Shown here one piece after another: positions 46,505-57,050 of a DNA stretch of 64,000 nt. The stretch comes from Anagrus nilaparvatae (Eukaryota > Arthropoda > Insecta > Hymenoptera > Mymaridae). Made by a program: the position numbers and the translations under genes. Position 1 is the stretch's first letter, and every line of letters starts with the position of its first letter. The notes beneath the pieces were generated by a model. It was not told the origin of the DNA. It searched no databases and was given only the letters and a program-made list of their open reading frames with translations. The stretch is taken from positions 29,266,501 to 29,330,500 of the forward strand of contig JAKSXM010000007.1 of the NCBI GenBank assembly GCA_022575985.1, in the 5' to 3' direction.

Positions 46505-46534
46505 TTGATAAGGGTACTAACGTACCGAAACGTC
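46505..46534 (+). other. PLE 3' hairpin-GAAAC motif
   Basis: TTGATAAGG, GGTAC-taac-GTACC hairpin, GAAACGTC. This is the same layout as at 21193 and 63912, with a different stem sequence. Confidence 0.6.
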
Positions 46535-47064
46535 AAGGTAATAAAAATTATTTTATCACAACAACAGTATACTCGTGAATAAGTCACTAATCCTTTTATA
46601 ATTAAAAAAATCGTTTTGTAACTTTTACAAAACATCCATTCATCAACAAAAATTAATTTATAGAATTTCCATGCATTGAAAATTTATAGGTTAGTTTTAA
46701 AGATACGTAAATAAAAACAATATATTAAATAAACCAGACTAATAGAAACACTGGCACCCGGTTTATTTTACTGGTATCACTCCGTGCTATTGTTTTTAAA
46801 CTATGAATTAATTATTTTGGAAACATATAATTAATTTTTATTTTTAAAATAATAATTTCAGATGCATTCGACTTAACAAATTAGAAGAGATTTTTTTTTT
46901 TAATCGTAAAAGTAGAATTGTGCGTGAATTATACTATCGAAAGTATAGAAAAGCGACATTATACTTTCAATAGTATAATAACTAATTTATTATACTATGC
47001 AAAGGGGAATTATCGCTAAATTATACTTTCTCGGCGTTTATCTTATACCATGATGTTGAGTGGG

Positions 47065-48158
47065 TATGGGTCGATATTCCTCAAGTGTATGTAAACCTAA
47101 TTGTTGGGTCTTCAAATCGGTCTTAGCCTCCTAAGTCTTCTCCTTGATTTTTTACAGCAAAATTACTAAAAACTCTCTCAGATTCTTATTTTATTGTAAA
47201 AAAAATTTTCCTCTTAGGACAAGATAGAAAATTTTCGTGGCTATCCGATTCTGTGGTTAAAATTTTTTTCGAGCTGCGCATGCGCGAGAAATCAAATAAA
47301 TACGTTCCAACTTCTAGCATTCATAACTCCCCTGCTGATAAACCAATTTTACTTTTTAAATACCCAAAATTTTCGTCTTCATGTACACTTCTTATGGTAA
47401 AATTTTTGTTTTGTTTTTTGGCTTTCTTAAAAAACTAGAGCAAAAAAACCGATTCCAAAAATTTCATTTTTTAAAAATTTCAAATTCCCCGCAAAGTCAC
47501 GTGACCAATCAAGAATCTCAAAAAAAAATTTTCTTCCGCGGGAAATTTTGTTTCAGGATATATATTTTCATGTTTTTGCAAGCTAATATGTTGAGACAGT
47601 GAAATTTGAAAGAATTTCCCGATTAATGTCGATTAATTTAGCAATATTAAAAAAAAATAATAATAATAAAAAATAGGGTTAAATCCAGCTGAATGGTTTC
47701 GTTTTGCAAAATGACCTTCACCGATTTACTTCAAATTTGGCAGATGTTTATATATATATATGAAACATTATTCCTCCCAATTATTTAGCCTTCTAGGTGC
47801 AAAAGTGCCCACATTGGGCCCATTTGAATTTTTTTGGAAGTTTTCAAATTTACTCATAATTTTTTTAGCAATTAATTTATAAAACCGAAAAGATGCAAAA
47901 AAAAATATTTTCAATAGATACCCCTTATGGAAAATTTTCCAGTGAATTCGATTTTTTGGTTGGTATTAGCCTAAAATGCTTCAAGACGCCAGAAAATGAA
48001 GATTTCGACCACAGATGCGGTAATTTGAATTTCTAAAAAATCTAAAAAAATTAAAGAGGTAACTTATTTTTGATAGTACTTTGAGCGAAAAATATTTTGA
48101 GACCGATTTGAAGACCCAAGAATTAGATTTACATACACTTGAGGAATATTGACCCATA
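47065..48158. mobile_element. 1.1-kb inverted-repeat element
   Basis: TATGGGTCGATATTCCTCAAG (47065) pairs with the complement ending GACCCATA (48158) over about 60 bp ('aagtgtatgtaaa', 'tgggtcttcaaatcggtct'). It starts exactly where the previous palindromic element ends. The interior has weak open frames (47253-47438, 47381-47602) with no domain. Confidence 0.72.
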
Positions 48159-49440
48159 TCAGAAAGTAATATACCTATTCCAAACAGTATTCGTTCCTTG
48201 CGAGAGGCGTAGTTTAGTAGGTCACGTGGTGTTCTTAATTTTTTTCGGACATAATTATACGTGTAGCATAGGAAAATTCAGGAAAAGCATTAATTATTCA
48301 ATTTAAAGAATTTTTTTTCACAATTTAATCATTGAAAAACCTGTTAAATATATTAAGTAAATTGTGGAAGCAGTTAAAGGAAAATATGTATTTAATTTTT
48401 TGTATATAGTAAGCTATTTTTTATGTTAATAAGGTTATGTGTTTTGTTGTGTATAAGTTTAATGTAAAATAATAGTTTTTCATATTTGATAGGAAAATTA
48501 AAATTTTTACTTTTTTTCATTTAAATTTATTTTTTTCATTAATTTTTTTTCATTTATTTCATTTTTTTTTTCAATTATTAAATTTTATTTCACTTATTTC
48601 TTTGATTTTCTCTTTTCTTTGTGTTAGGAAAATAAATTAATATTATTGCGGAGTTTTTATGAAATTTATTTTTACAATTTACAATATAACAATCTATCAC
48701 AAATTTTTTAATATTAAAATAATTAATACTTTTGGCCAAGGCTCCATTGTCCGAATGGAAAACCTGCTGGTTTCGGAAACTCACTTTGGTGACCCTCTTG
48801 AAATCGGGCTTAACTTTAACACTTTATTCTACAAAGCTTTGTAATAAAATACCCAACGTTTAGCCTATGTCCCACTCTCCAGAGGGAAGGTACACCGCCC
48901 CAAAAATTTGAGTCACCCAGGTGCCTTTTCCAACCTGTCCAAAAGGGGTGTATTTTGGCAAAAAAACTGACTCAAAATTCCAATTTCTTATGCTTTTCTT
49001 CAATTTTTTACCAAAGTGAGCTAAATTGATGCAAAGGTCTGAATATCAATAGACAAACTGGTTTTTAAATTTTAGCCTAAAAAAACGCTGCCAAATAATT
49101 CGCACTTTGTTCCCTTATTAGCAATAAAAAAATGTTCTTAATGGTCAATTTTTTTTAACAAAGTATAATGTCATAAGAAAAACTAAAAATGAACTTTGCC
49201 TCGATATTGTCAGTTGAACATTTCATGGAAAAAATTGGGTTTTTTATATAAAAAAAAAGATTTTTCTATAGCAGTATATAATCTTCTTTGATTATTATTA
49301 TTTCTATTTCTGTTAGACAGTTTTTGGCTGGTTTTTGGCGTATCTGGCGTAGTTACATTGAATTTTAAAATTAGTACTTCAAAAATACCCTGCCAACTAG
49401 CTGGCACTAAGGTTCCTCCAACAATGAGCTTAATACATTA
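48159..49440. other. AT-rich sequence with repeat fragments
   Basis: No gene is seen. 48890-49040 is a diverged inverted partner of about 54780-54900 ('ttcttatgcttttcttcaattttttacc' against 'ggtaagaaattggaagcaaaacataagaa'). 49380-49490 repeats the block at 3530-3630. Confidence 0.5.
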
Positions 49441-52210
49441 ATATGCCACTGATATCACCGATTACAACCATGCAATCATACATACATTTCTTTCTTAATT
49501 CCATAATAGTTGTGAAATATCACCGGTTACAATATTTTCAGATATTAGTACTTTCATGGAATTATATGAGTTATTGCACTAAAAAAAAAATATATATTGC
49601 AATTTTTTTAATTTTTTTTTTTTTTTTAATTTTGAGAAAAAAAAATTGAAAAAATTCGGTATGAGATCCAAAAAGTTACTATAAACAAACTTTCTAAAAC
49701 TAGTACTTTCATCGAAATAAATTAGGTACTACGTCCAAAGAGAAAAAATAATTTGGTATTTTTTTTATTTTTTTGTGACAAAAATTTTGTGAAAAAAATT
49801 TTAAAAAAATTAAGTATCAGATTCAAGATATCAAGTAAAAACCATACTTTAAAATATAAGTACTTTCGTGGAAATAAATAAGGTATTAAATCCAAATTAA
49901 AAAAAAAAATGTACCTAGAGCTATTTTGGTGAAAAAAATTTTTGAAAAAAAATTAGGTCTTAATTTCATAACGGTTGTGAAACAACACCGGTTGCAATAT
50001 TTTCAGATATTAGTACTTTCATGGAATTAAATGAGGTATTACACCAAAAAATAAAAAAATATTTCAGGTTTTTTAATTTTTTTGTTTTTTTAATATTGAG
50101 AAAGAATTTTTGAAAAAATTTGGTATCAGAACCAAAAAATGACTATAAACAAACTTTCTAAAATTAGTACTTTCATAGAAATAAATTAGGTACTATGTCC
50201 AAAAAGAAAAAAAAAAAATTGGTGTTTTTTGTATTTTTTCGTGAAAAAAATTTTGGGAAAAAAATTTTCAAAAAATTAAGTATCAGATTCGAGATATAGA
50301 GTAAAAACCATACTTTCAAATATAATAGTAGCGGAGCCCATACGATGTAGGGTGATTTTTTGACTAACCAAAGATAATTGCAAATGGACCAGACTACTTA
50401 TGTAAGGATGCCCACTGAGTCATATGTTAAGAGCCTTTGCGTACCTAAATAGCCTAGGCCGAGCTAGGCTGGTTAGCTGAAAATCACCTAGGTGAAAATT
50501 TTACTAACCGGATGAAAATTTAGGATATCCTTAAATACACCCCTCAGAAGCTAATTCCAAATCGGTTTGTGAAAAAACCGGTGCTGACCTGAACGGGGGC
50601 GGTTTAAAAAATTTTTGACCCAAACTTTTAACCCTTGTAACTAGGCAATGCACCATTTCCCAAAGGTACAATTTGGCACATATGCTACATTTTGCATGTA
50701 CATTCATTAGCCAAAGTCCTTTGTGGTTACAATTTTTTCACCTTGGGTCAAAAATTTTTTAACCCCCCCCCCCGTTCAGGGCAGCACCGGTTTTTTTACA
50801 AACCGATTTGGAATTAGCCTCTGGGGGGTGTATTTAAGGATATCCTAAATTTTCATCCGGTTAGTAAAATTTTCACCTAGGTGATTTTCAGCTAACCAGC
50901 CTAGGCTATTTAGGTACGCAAAGGCTCTTAACATATGACTCAGTGGGCATCCTTACATAAGTAGTTCGGTGCATTTGCAATTATCTTTGGTTAGTCAAAA
51001 AATCACCCTACATCGTATGGGCTCCGCTACTATAAGTACTTTCGTGGAAATAAATGAGGTATTACATCCAAATTAAAAAAAAAAAAGTAGTTTGAGATTT
51101 TTTGATGAAAAAATTTTTGAAAAAAAAATTAGGTCTTAATTCCATAATGGTTGTGAAATTTCACACACACACACACACATACTTTTTTTAAAAGCCGGTT
51201 TTTAACTTCCTGGGGTCTCAAAACGTGCTAAAAAATCAAAAATCGAAATTTGACCTATCACAATGGTTCCTCATTGAGGAACCAAAATTAGTTACTACGT
51301 TCATAAAGAATAAAAAAATTTATTGTTTCTTAGTATTTTTTGGTGGCAAAAGTTTTCAGAGAAAAAGTTTTCAAAAAATTAATTATATAATTGAAAATAT
51401 CAATTAAAAATGATGTTTCCAAATTAATACTTTCATAGAAAAAAATTATGCACTACATCCAAAAAGAAAAAAAAAATTAGTGTTTTTTGTATTTTTTAAA
51501 GGGAAAAATTTTTAGACAAAAATTTTCAAATAATTAAGTATCAGTTTGGAAATATCGAGTAAAAACAATAATTCAAGGTATCAGTACTTTCATAAAAATA
51601 AATTAGTTACTACGTCAAAAAAAAAAAAATAATGGTGTTTTTTAATGTTTTTATGCAAAAAATGTTTAAAAAAATTTTTTTAAAATTAAATATCAAATTG
51701 GAGATAACAAGTCAAAATGATAATTCTAGATATTAGTACCTTAAACGATAATTAGTACCTTAATATAAAAAAATGAAGTACTACGTCCAAGAAGAAAAAA
51801 AATATTGCTGCTTTTTTACTTTTTAAATCAAAAAATTTTGAGAAAAAATGTTCAAAAAAATACGTTTGAGATCCAAAAATTGACTATAAACTATATTTCT
51901 AAAAATAGTACTTTCACAGAAAAAAATTAGGTACTACAAAGAAAAAAAAATTTGCTATTTTTTGTATTTTTTTGTGACAAAAAATTTAAGAAAAAGTTTT
52001 CAAAAAACTAATAATAAGATTCAAGATATCGAGTAAAAACGATACTTCTAGATACTAGTACTTTGATGGAAAAAAATGAGGTATTACATCCAAAATAAAA
52101 AAAAAAAAATAGCTCAAAATTTTATAGTGGATAAAATTTTGACAAAAAAAATTAGGTCTTAATGTCGCACACACAGATACAGACTTTTTTTTAAAACCGG
52201 TTTTTTAGCT
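49440..52210. repeat. 155-bp satellite with three-unit higher-order structure
   Basis: The marker 'tagtactttcat.gaa.taaat' recurs at about 49547, 49701, 49856, 50011 and 50165 (spacing 154-155 bp) and continues after the inserted element to about 52070. Every third unit carries 'ccataatggttgtgaaa ... ccggtt.caatattttcagatat' (about 49500, 49965, 51138). The spacing is about 463-468 bp once the 707-bp insert is subtracted. A (CA)n run sits at 51161-51178. Confidence 0.8.
50326..51032. mobile_element. 707-bp near-perfect inverted-repeat element with TAA target duplication
   Basis: The ends are TAGTAGCGGAGCCCATACGA and its complement. The arms are about 300 bp and nearly identical. TAA lies on both sides (50323-50325 and 51033-51035), and joining the flanks restores 'caaatataagtactttcgtgg' of the surrounding satellite (intact near 49850). 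A 3-bp TAA/TTA duplication is typical of PIF/Harbinger, but the end sequence alone does not prove that family. The loop is about 100 bp and non-coding. Confidence 0.82.
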
Positions 52211-52287
52211 TTCTGAGCATACCAGTCTTGAAGGAAAATTTATCCGCACCAAATTGGTGACAATAACGGATTGTTTCTACTCATTAA

Positions 52288-52409
52288 CCCACTCATGGGA
52301 ATAGCTTCCCACTATTTTAGTCACATATACAGAATATACATACGCAGCGCTTACTAACACGCGTTAGAGTCACACAGAGGAGTTTTGTAGCTTTATTCCC
52401 ATGAGAGGG
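52288..52409. mobile_element. 122-bp piggyBac-type MITE
   Basis: TTAA (52284-52287), CCCACTCATGGGAAT ... ATTCCCATGAGAGGG, TTAA (52410-52413). The opposite arm of the palindrome has a single TTAA at this place (about 54604-54612, 'gtatttaatgatta'), the empty site. TTAA duplication with CCC...GGG ends is the piggyBac signature. Confidence 0.72.
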
Positions 52410-52736
52410 TTAAAGAAACTTTGAACATGACAAAAACACCCGGCAAAAAACTGGAACTGCTGCACTTTTCAAGAAATTAAAAAACAACGTATTTTATATG
52501 CATACCAATATAAAGCTTACACAATTTTAGGGTTTTCAAGCAAAATTATAGAATTTTTTTTTGAATCTATTCTATTCTGTTTTATTTATGATTTCAGAAA
52601 AAATATAGCAATCAAACGTTAAAATTTTTGATAAAACAGTTAAATAACGATTATTTAGGACAGTAGCTTAATTTTATTCTGAACCTCTTACATGTGAATT
52701 TTATTTATTATTATGGTATCCATCATCATCTTTTAA

Positions 52737-53602
52737 CCCATTAACGCCTAATCGACTCATTCAAGCCATTTGAATTTTTTTTAATGAAAAAATCGATATT
52801 TTGAGCTAAAAATGTTACCTAGTAGGTAATCGGGGCTGCTCTTTTCATTTCTCAAGTCTGTTTTAACGTGCAACCCCTAGAAAATGTTATATCATCCCCT
52901 AGAAGTGGGGTAATTTTTTTATAATTTTTACATGTTACTTAAATTAATATAATGGGCACAAAAAATATTTCTTGGCACAAACTTAATATGGGACTATCAG
53001 GAACATAAAAAAAACGAATTTATGCTAATTTTTTATCTTCAACCCCTTGAATGGGGTAAGGGGTGGATTTGTAGCCTAAAAGAAAAAATGAATATTTTGG
53101 GATAAAATTGTCATCCAGTAGGTATTTTTGCCCGCTATTTTCATTTCTGAAGTCTGTTTTTACGTACGACCCCTAGAAAATAAGATATCACCCCCTTTCG
53201 CATCGAAAAAATAATGTAATATTTACCTTACCTTTAAGGGATATTCATTTTTTCTTTTAGGCTATAAATCCACCCCTTACCCCATTCAAGGGGTTGAAGA
53301 TAAAAAATTAGCATAAATTCTTTTTTTTTATGTTCCTGATAGTCCCATATTAAGTTTTTAGTGCCAAGAAATATTTTTTGTGCCCATTATATTAATTTAA
53401 GTAACATGTAAAAATTATAAAAAAATTACCCCACTTTTAGGGGATGATATAACATTTTCTAGGGGTTGCACGTTAAAACGGACTTCGTAAATGAGAAGAG
53501 CAGCCTCGATTACCTACTAGGTAATATTTATAGCTCAAAATATCGATTTTTTCATTAAAAAAAATTCAAATGGCTTGAATGTGTCGATTAGGCGTTAATG
53601 GG
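52737..53602. mobile_element. 866-bp palindromic piggyBac-type MITE
   Basis: TTAA (52733-52736), CCCATTAACGCCTAATCGAC ... GGCGTTAATGGG, TTAA (53603-53606). The arms are about 400 bp and almost complementary throughout ('tacctagtaggtaat', 'aacccctagaaaatgttat', 'aaccccttgaatggggtaag'). The opposite arm of the host palindrome continues without it (about 54430, 'ttagtatttagggatgatt'). It is non-coding. Confidence 0.8.
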
Positions 53603-54675
53603 TTAACACTAAAATTTTTTCTTGACATTTATGTTCTAAAAAATATTCTCTATTATCAAATAGCAATTGATTCCATGATTAAAGAAGTTTATAAAGAACA
53701 TAATTTATCAATTTTACTGATAACAGGCGACAGTCTCAATTTTTTCATTCAAGGATCCAGGGAGTATTAAATACATTGTGATTTTAAACTTTTTCTCAAA
53801 GTTATAATTTTTGTAGCTATTATTTTCTAGAATCATGTAGTTCTTGAATATAAAAAAACAGATTCAAATATTTATTTAGTGTAAGAATAATAATTTTTTT
53901 CAACTTATTTAATTATTAGAATTCCAATTTTTTAACAAAATGATATTGTAATTCTGGATAACTACATGCTTTAAATTTCTTCGAATTCAGTTTTTTATAT
54001 TACAAAAGGATGCAGAATTAATACGTAATAGCTGAACAATTTTTTTGGCTCAGAAAGAAGTTGTGAGTGTGTAATAACTCAAAACTAAGATGTCATTTAG
54101 ATAAAAAAAATTGGGATTCTAATAATTAAATGAGTGGGAAATAATTATTCTTATACTAAATAAATATTTAATATTATTTTTATGTGTGCAAGAACTACAT
54201 ATAATTTCAGAAAATAATGTTTGAAAAAATTTTAAGCCTGAGAAAAATTTTACAATCACAATTTTATTTGAAATACTTCATGGACCCCTGTTTGAAAAAA
54301 TTGAGATTGTCACCTGTTATCAGTGAAATTAATAAATTAAGCATTTTATAAACTTCTTTAATCATGAAATCGATTGTTATTTGATAATAGAATATATTTT
54401 TCTGAATATAAATGTCAAAAAAAAATTTTAGTATTTAGGGATGATTGATACCATAATAATAACCCAAATTCACATGTAAGAGATGCAGGATAAAATCAAG
54501 AAAATTTATATTGGTATGCATATAAAATACGTTTTTTTTAACTTCTTGAAAAGCGCAGTAGTTCCAGTTTTTTGTCAAGTGTTTTTGTCAAGTACAAAGT
54601 GTATTTAATGATTAGAAATAATCCGCTCTTGTCACTACTTTGGTTGGAATAAATTTTCCTTTAAAACTTGTGTCT

Positions 54676-55424
54676 TAAAAAGTGCTTAAATGCCAAAAAA
54701 TCGGAAATAAAAATTTCACCCAAAACAAATTATTCAAGGAAGTATTTCAGCCCCTCCCCCCCCCCCCAAAAAAAAAAACCAAGTGACCCAAATGAAACCA
54801 TTTAGCTGAATTTTAGCTGAATTTGGTAAGAAATTGGAAGCAAAACATAAGAAATTTTACTTCTGGGTCAGTTTTTGGGACAAAATACTGTCAAGATCAC
54901 CACTATGCACAGGTTAGATAGGCCATTTTTTAATTATAAGGTATTTTTATAGTATTCACAAACTATAATAGGATGTAGCCTATGACGCAAGTTTTTGGAA
55001 CTGTGGATTACGAACTAAAGGGTCTCATGCATAAAAAATGAGTCAATAACCCTTAAATAGAAAAAAAAACTTTTTTAGGAGCGATTTTTCAATAGTATTC
55101 GCAAATCTTAAGAATATTTTTTTATTAGTATGTTTTTGGGGTCGCTAGATCTCAAATTTTGGGGTCCTTAATATGAAAAATTAGTCTAAAAAACTTAAAT
55201 TAGCAAAAAAATGTCCATTTTTAGAGGTGATTTTTCAATATTTTAAGAAATTTTTTGTTTGAAATGTTTTGAGAAATTTTTGCAATACTCTGCAATTTGA
55301 GGACTGTGACCAGAAAAACGTGCTAGAGGCAAAAATTTTTTAGGATTTTTAAATACAGAAAAGTCATCCCTATACGCAGAAAAAGAAAAAGGAAAAATTC
55401 ATATATTTTACATTAAAAATTATA
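54676..55424. other. diverged foldback-family sequence
   Basis: No gene is seen. A C-run followed by an A-run lies near 54751-54778. Phrases such as 'gggtcgctagatctcaaattttggggtc' (about 55139) and 'gatttttcaata' resemble the element at 55425. 54780-54900 partners 48890-49040. Confidence 0.5.
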
Positions 55425-57050
55425 CTCCAGTCAAAATACGGGGGGGGGGGGGTTGTATTTTTACTGGCGAACATGAGATTTGCTTTCCTTTATGTTTTTT
55501 GGGTCGCTGAATACGAAAATCGGGGTCATTTCGTAAAGAAATGGGGGCTTCACCCCTAAATTTGCAAAAAACTACCCCAAAATGGGGTGTTTTTTACATA
55601 GTTGCACTTTGGGCGCTAAGATTTGCACCATATGGGTTTTTTGGGTCGCTGATCAAGAATTTCGGCTTCTTTTTCATAAATAATTAAAATTTCACCCCTA
55701 AATTGGCTAAAATTACCCCCGAAAAGGGGTTTTTTTGCTATTTTCGCACTTTGAGCAACCGAGCAAAGATATGTCTATATAGGTTTTTTGAGTCGCTGAT
55801 TAAGAATTTCGACTTATTTTTCATAAATAATTAAAATTTCACCCCTAAATTGGCTAAAATTACCCCCGGAAAGGGGGTGTTTTTGCTATTTGGGCACTTT
55901 GAGCAACCAGGATATGTCCATATAGGTTTTTTGGGTCGCTAATCAAGAATTTCGACTTATTTTTCATAAAAATTAAATATTTCACCCTTAAATTAGCTAA
56001 AACTAGCCCTTAAAAGGGTGTTTTTGCTATTTTCGCACTTTGTGCATCCAGGATATGTATATTGTATATATAGGTTTTGTGGGTCTTTAATCAAGAATTT
56101 CGACTCCTTTTTCATAAATATTCAATATTTCACCCATAAAACAGCTAAAATTACTCCTAAAAGGTGTATTTTTGCTATTTTCATACTTTGAGCATCCAGA
56201 TTATATGTCCATTCAGGTCCCTGGGCCGCTGATCAATAAAAATTTGTTATTTTTTTATAAAAAATTAATACTAACCTGAAAAATAAATTATTGTAGTGAA
56301 GGTAAAAATGAATAAATGAGACTTTATATATATTTTTTTTTTTATATAATGCATGCTCAAGAAATATTGAATACTTATGAAAAATAAGTCGAAATTCTTG
56401 ATTAGCGACGCAAAAAACCTATATGGACATATCCTGGATGCTCAAAGTGCCCAAATAGCAAATACACCCCTATTCGGGGTAGTTTTAGCTATTTTAAGGG
56501 TGAAATATTGGATATTTATGAAAAAGAAGTCGAAATTCTTAATTAGTGACCCGATACTCCTATATGGACACATCCTGGTTGATCAAAGTGCCCAAATAGC
56601 AAAAACACCCCTTTTAGGGGTAGTTTTAGCTAATTTATGGGTAAAATATGGAATATTTATGAAAAATAAGTCGAAATTCTTGATTAGTGACCCAAAAAAC
56701 CTATATTGACATATCCTGGTTGCTCAAAGTGCGAAAATAGCAAAATCACCCCCTTTTCGGGGGTAATTTTAGCCAATTTAGGGGTGAAATTTTAATTATT
56801 TAAGACAAGGAAGTCGAAATTCTTGATCAGCGACCCAAAAAACCCGTATGGTGCGAATCTGAGCGCTCGAAGTGCAACTATGTAAAAAACACCCCATTTT
56901 GGGGTAGTTTTTTGCAAATTTAGGAGTGAAGCCCCCATTTCTTTACGAAATAACCCCGATTTTCGTGTTCAGCGACCCAAAAAACATATAGTAAAGCAAA
57001 TCTCATGTTCGCCAGTAAAAATACAACCAAACCCGTATTTTGACTGGAGT
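55425..57050. mobile_element. foldback-like element made of 141-bp repeats
   Basis: It starts TACTCCAGTCAAAATACGG and ends with its complement (CCGTATTTTGACTGGAGTA). Each arm is built from five or six repeats of about 141 bp ('tttgggtcgctgatcaagaatttcgactt.tttttcataaa.a.t...tttcacccctaaattggctaaaa...cccc..aaaggggtgtttttgctattt.cgcactttgagcaaccaggatatgtccatatagg'), head-to-tail within an arm and mirrored between arms around about 56310. Unit starts in the right arm fall at 56386, 56527, 56668 and 56811. The open frame at 56377-56709 arises because 141 is a multiple of three. Confidence 0.8.

Larger units (their letters stand above)
45152..47066. mobile_element. palindromic element with ~400-bp arms and PLE in its loop
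   Basis: It starts TACCCACTCAACAT (45152) and ends ATGTTGAGTGGGTA (47066). The arms match closely for about 400 bp ('aagtataatttagcgataat', 'tagtataataaattagttat', 'aaaataaaccgg', 'ttttcaatgcatg'). The loop (about 45585-46650) is filled by a Penelope-like fragment, suggesting insertion into the centre of the palindrome. No transposase is seen. Confidence 0.8.
52228..54675. mobile_element. palindromic element carrying two MITEs in its left arm
   Basis: The outer arms share 'aaggaaaattta', 'cggattgtttcta', 'gacaaaaacac..g.caaaaaactggaact', 'attttatatgcataccaatata', 'cacatgtgaatt', 'gacatttatgttc' and further sequence to a centre near 53960. Without the two inserts the arms are each about 700 bp. 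Inner parts contain 'agtgtaagaataataatt' and 'ttagaattccaattttt' mirrored. An open frame at 53579-53770 has no domain. Confidence 0.75.
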
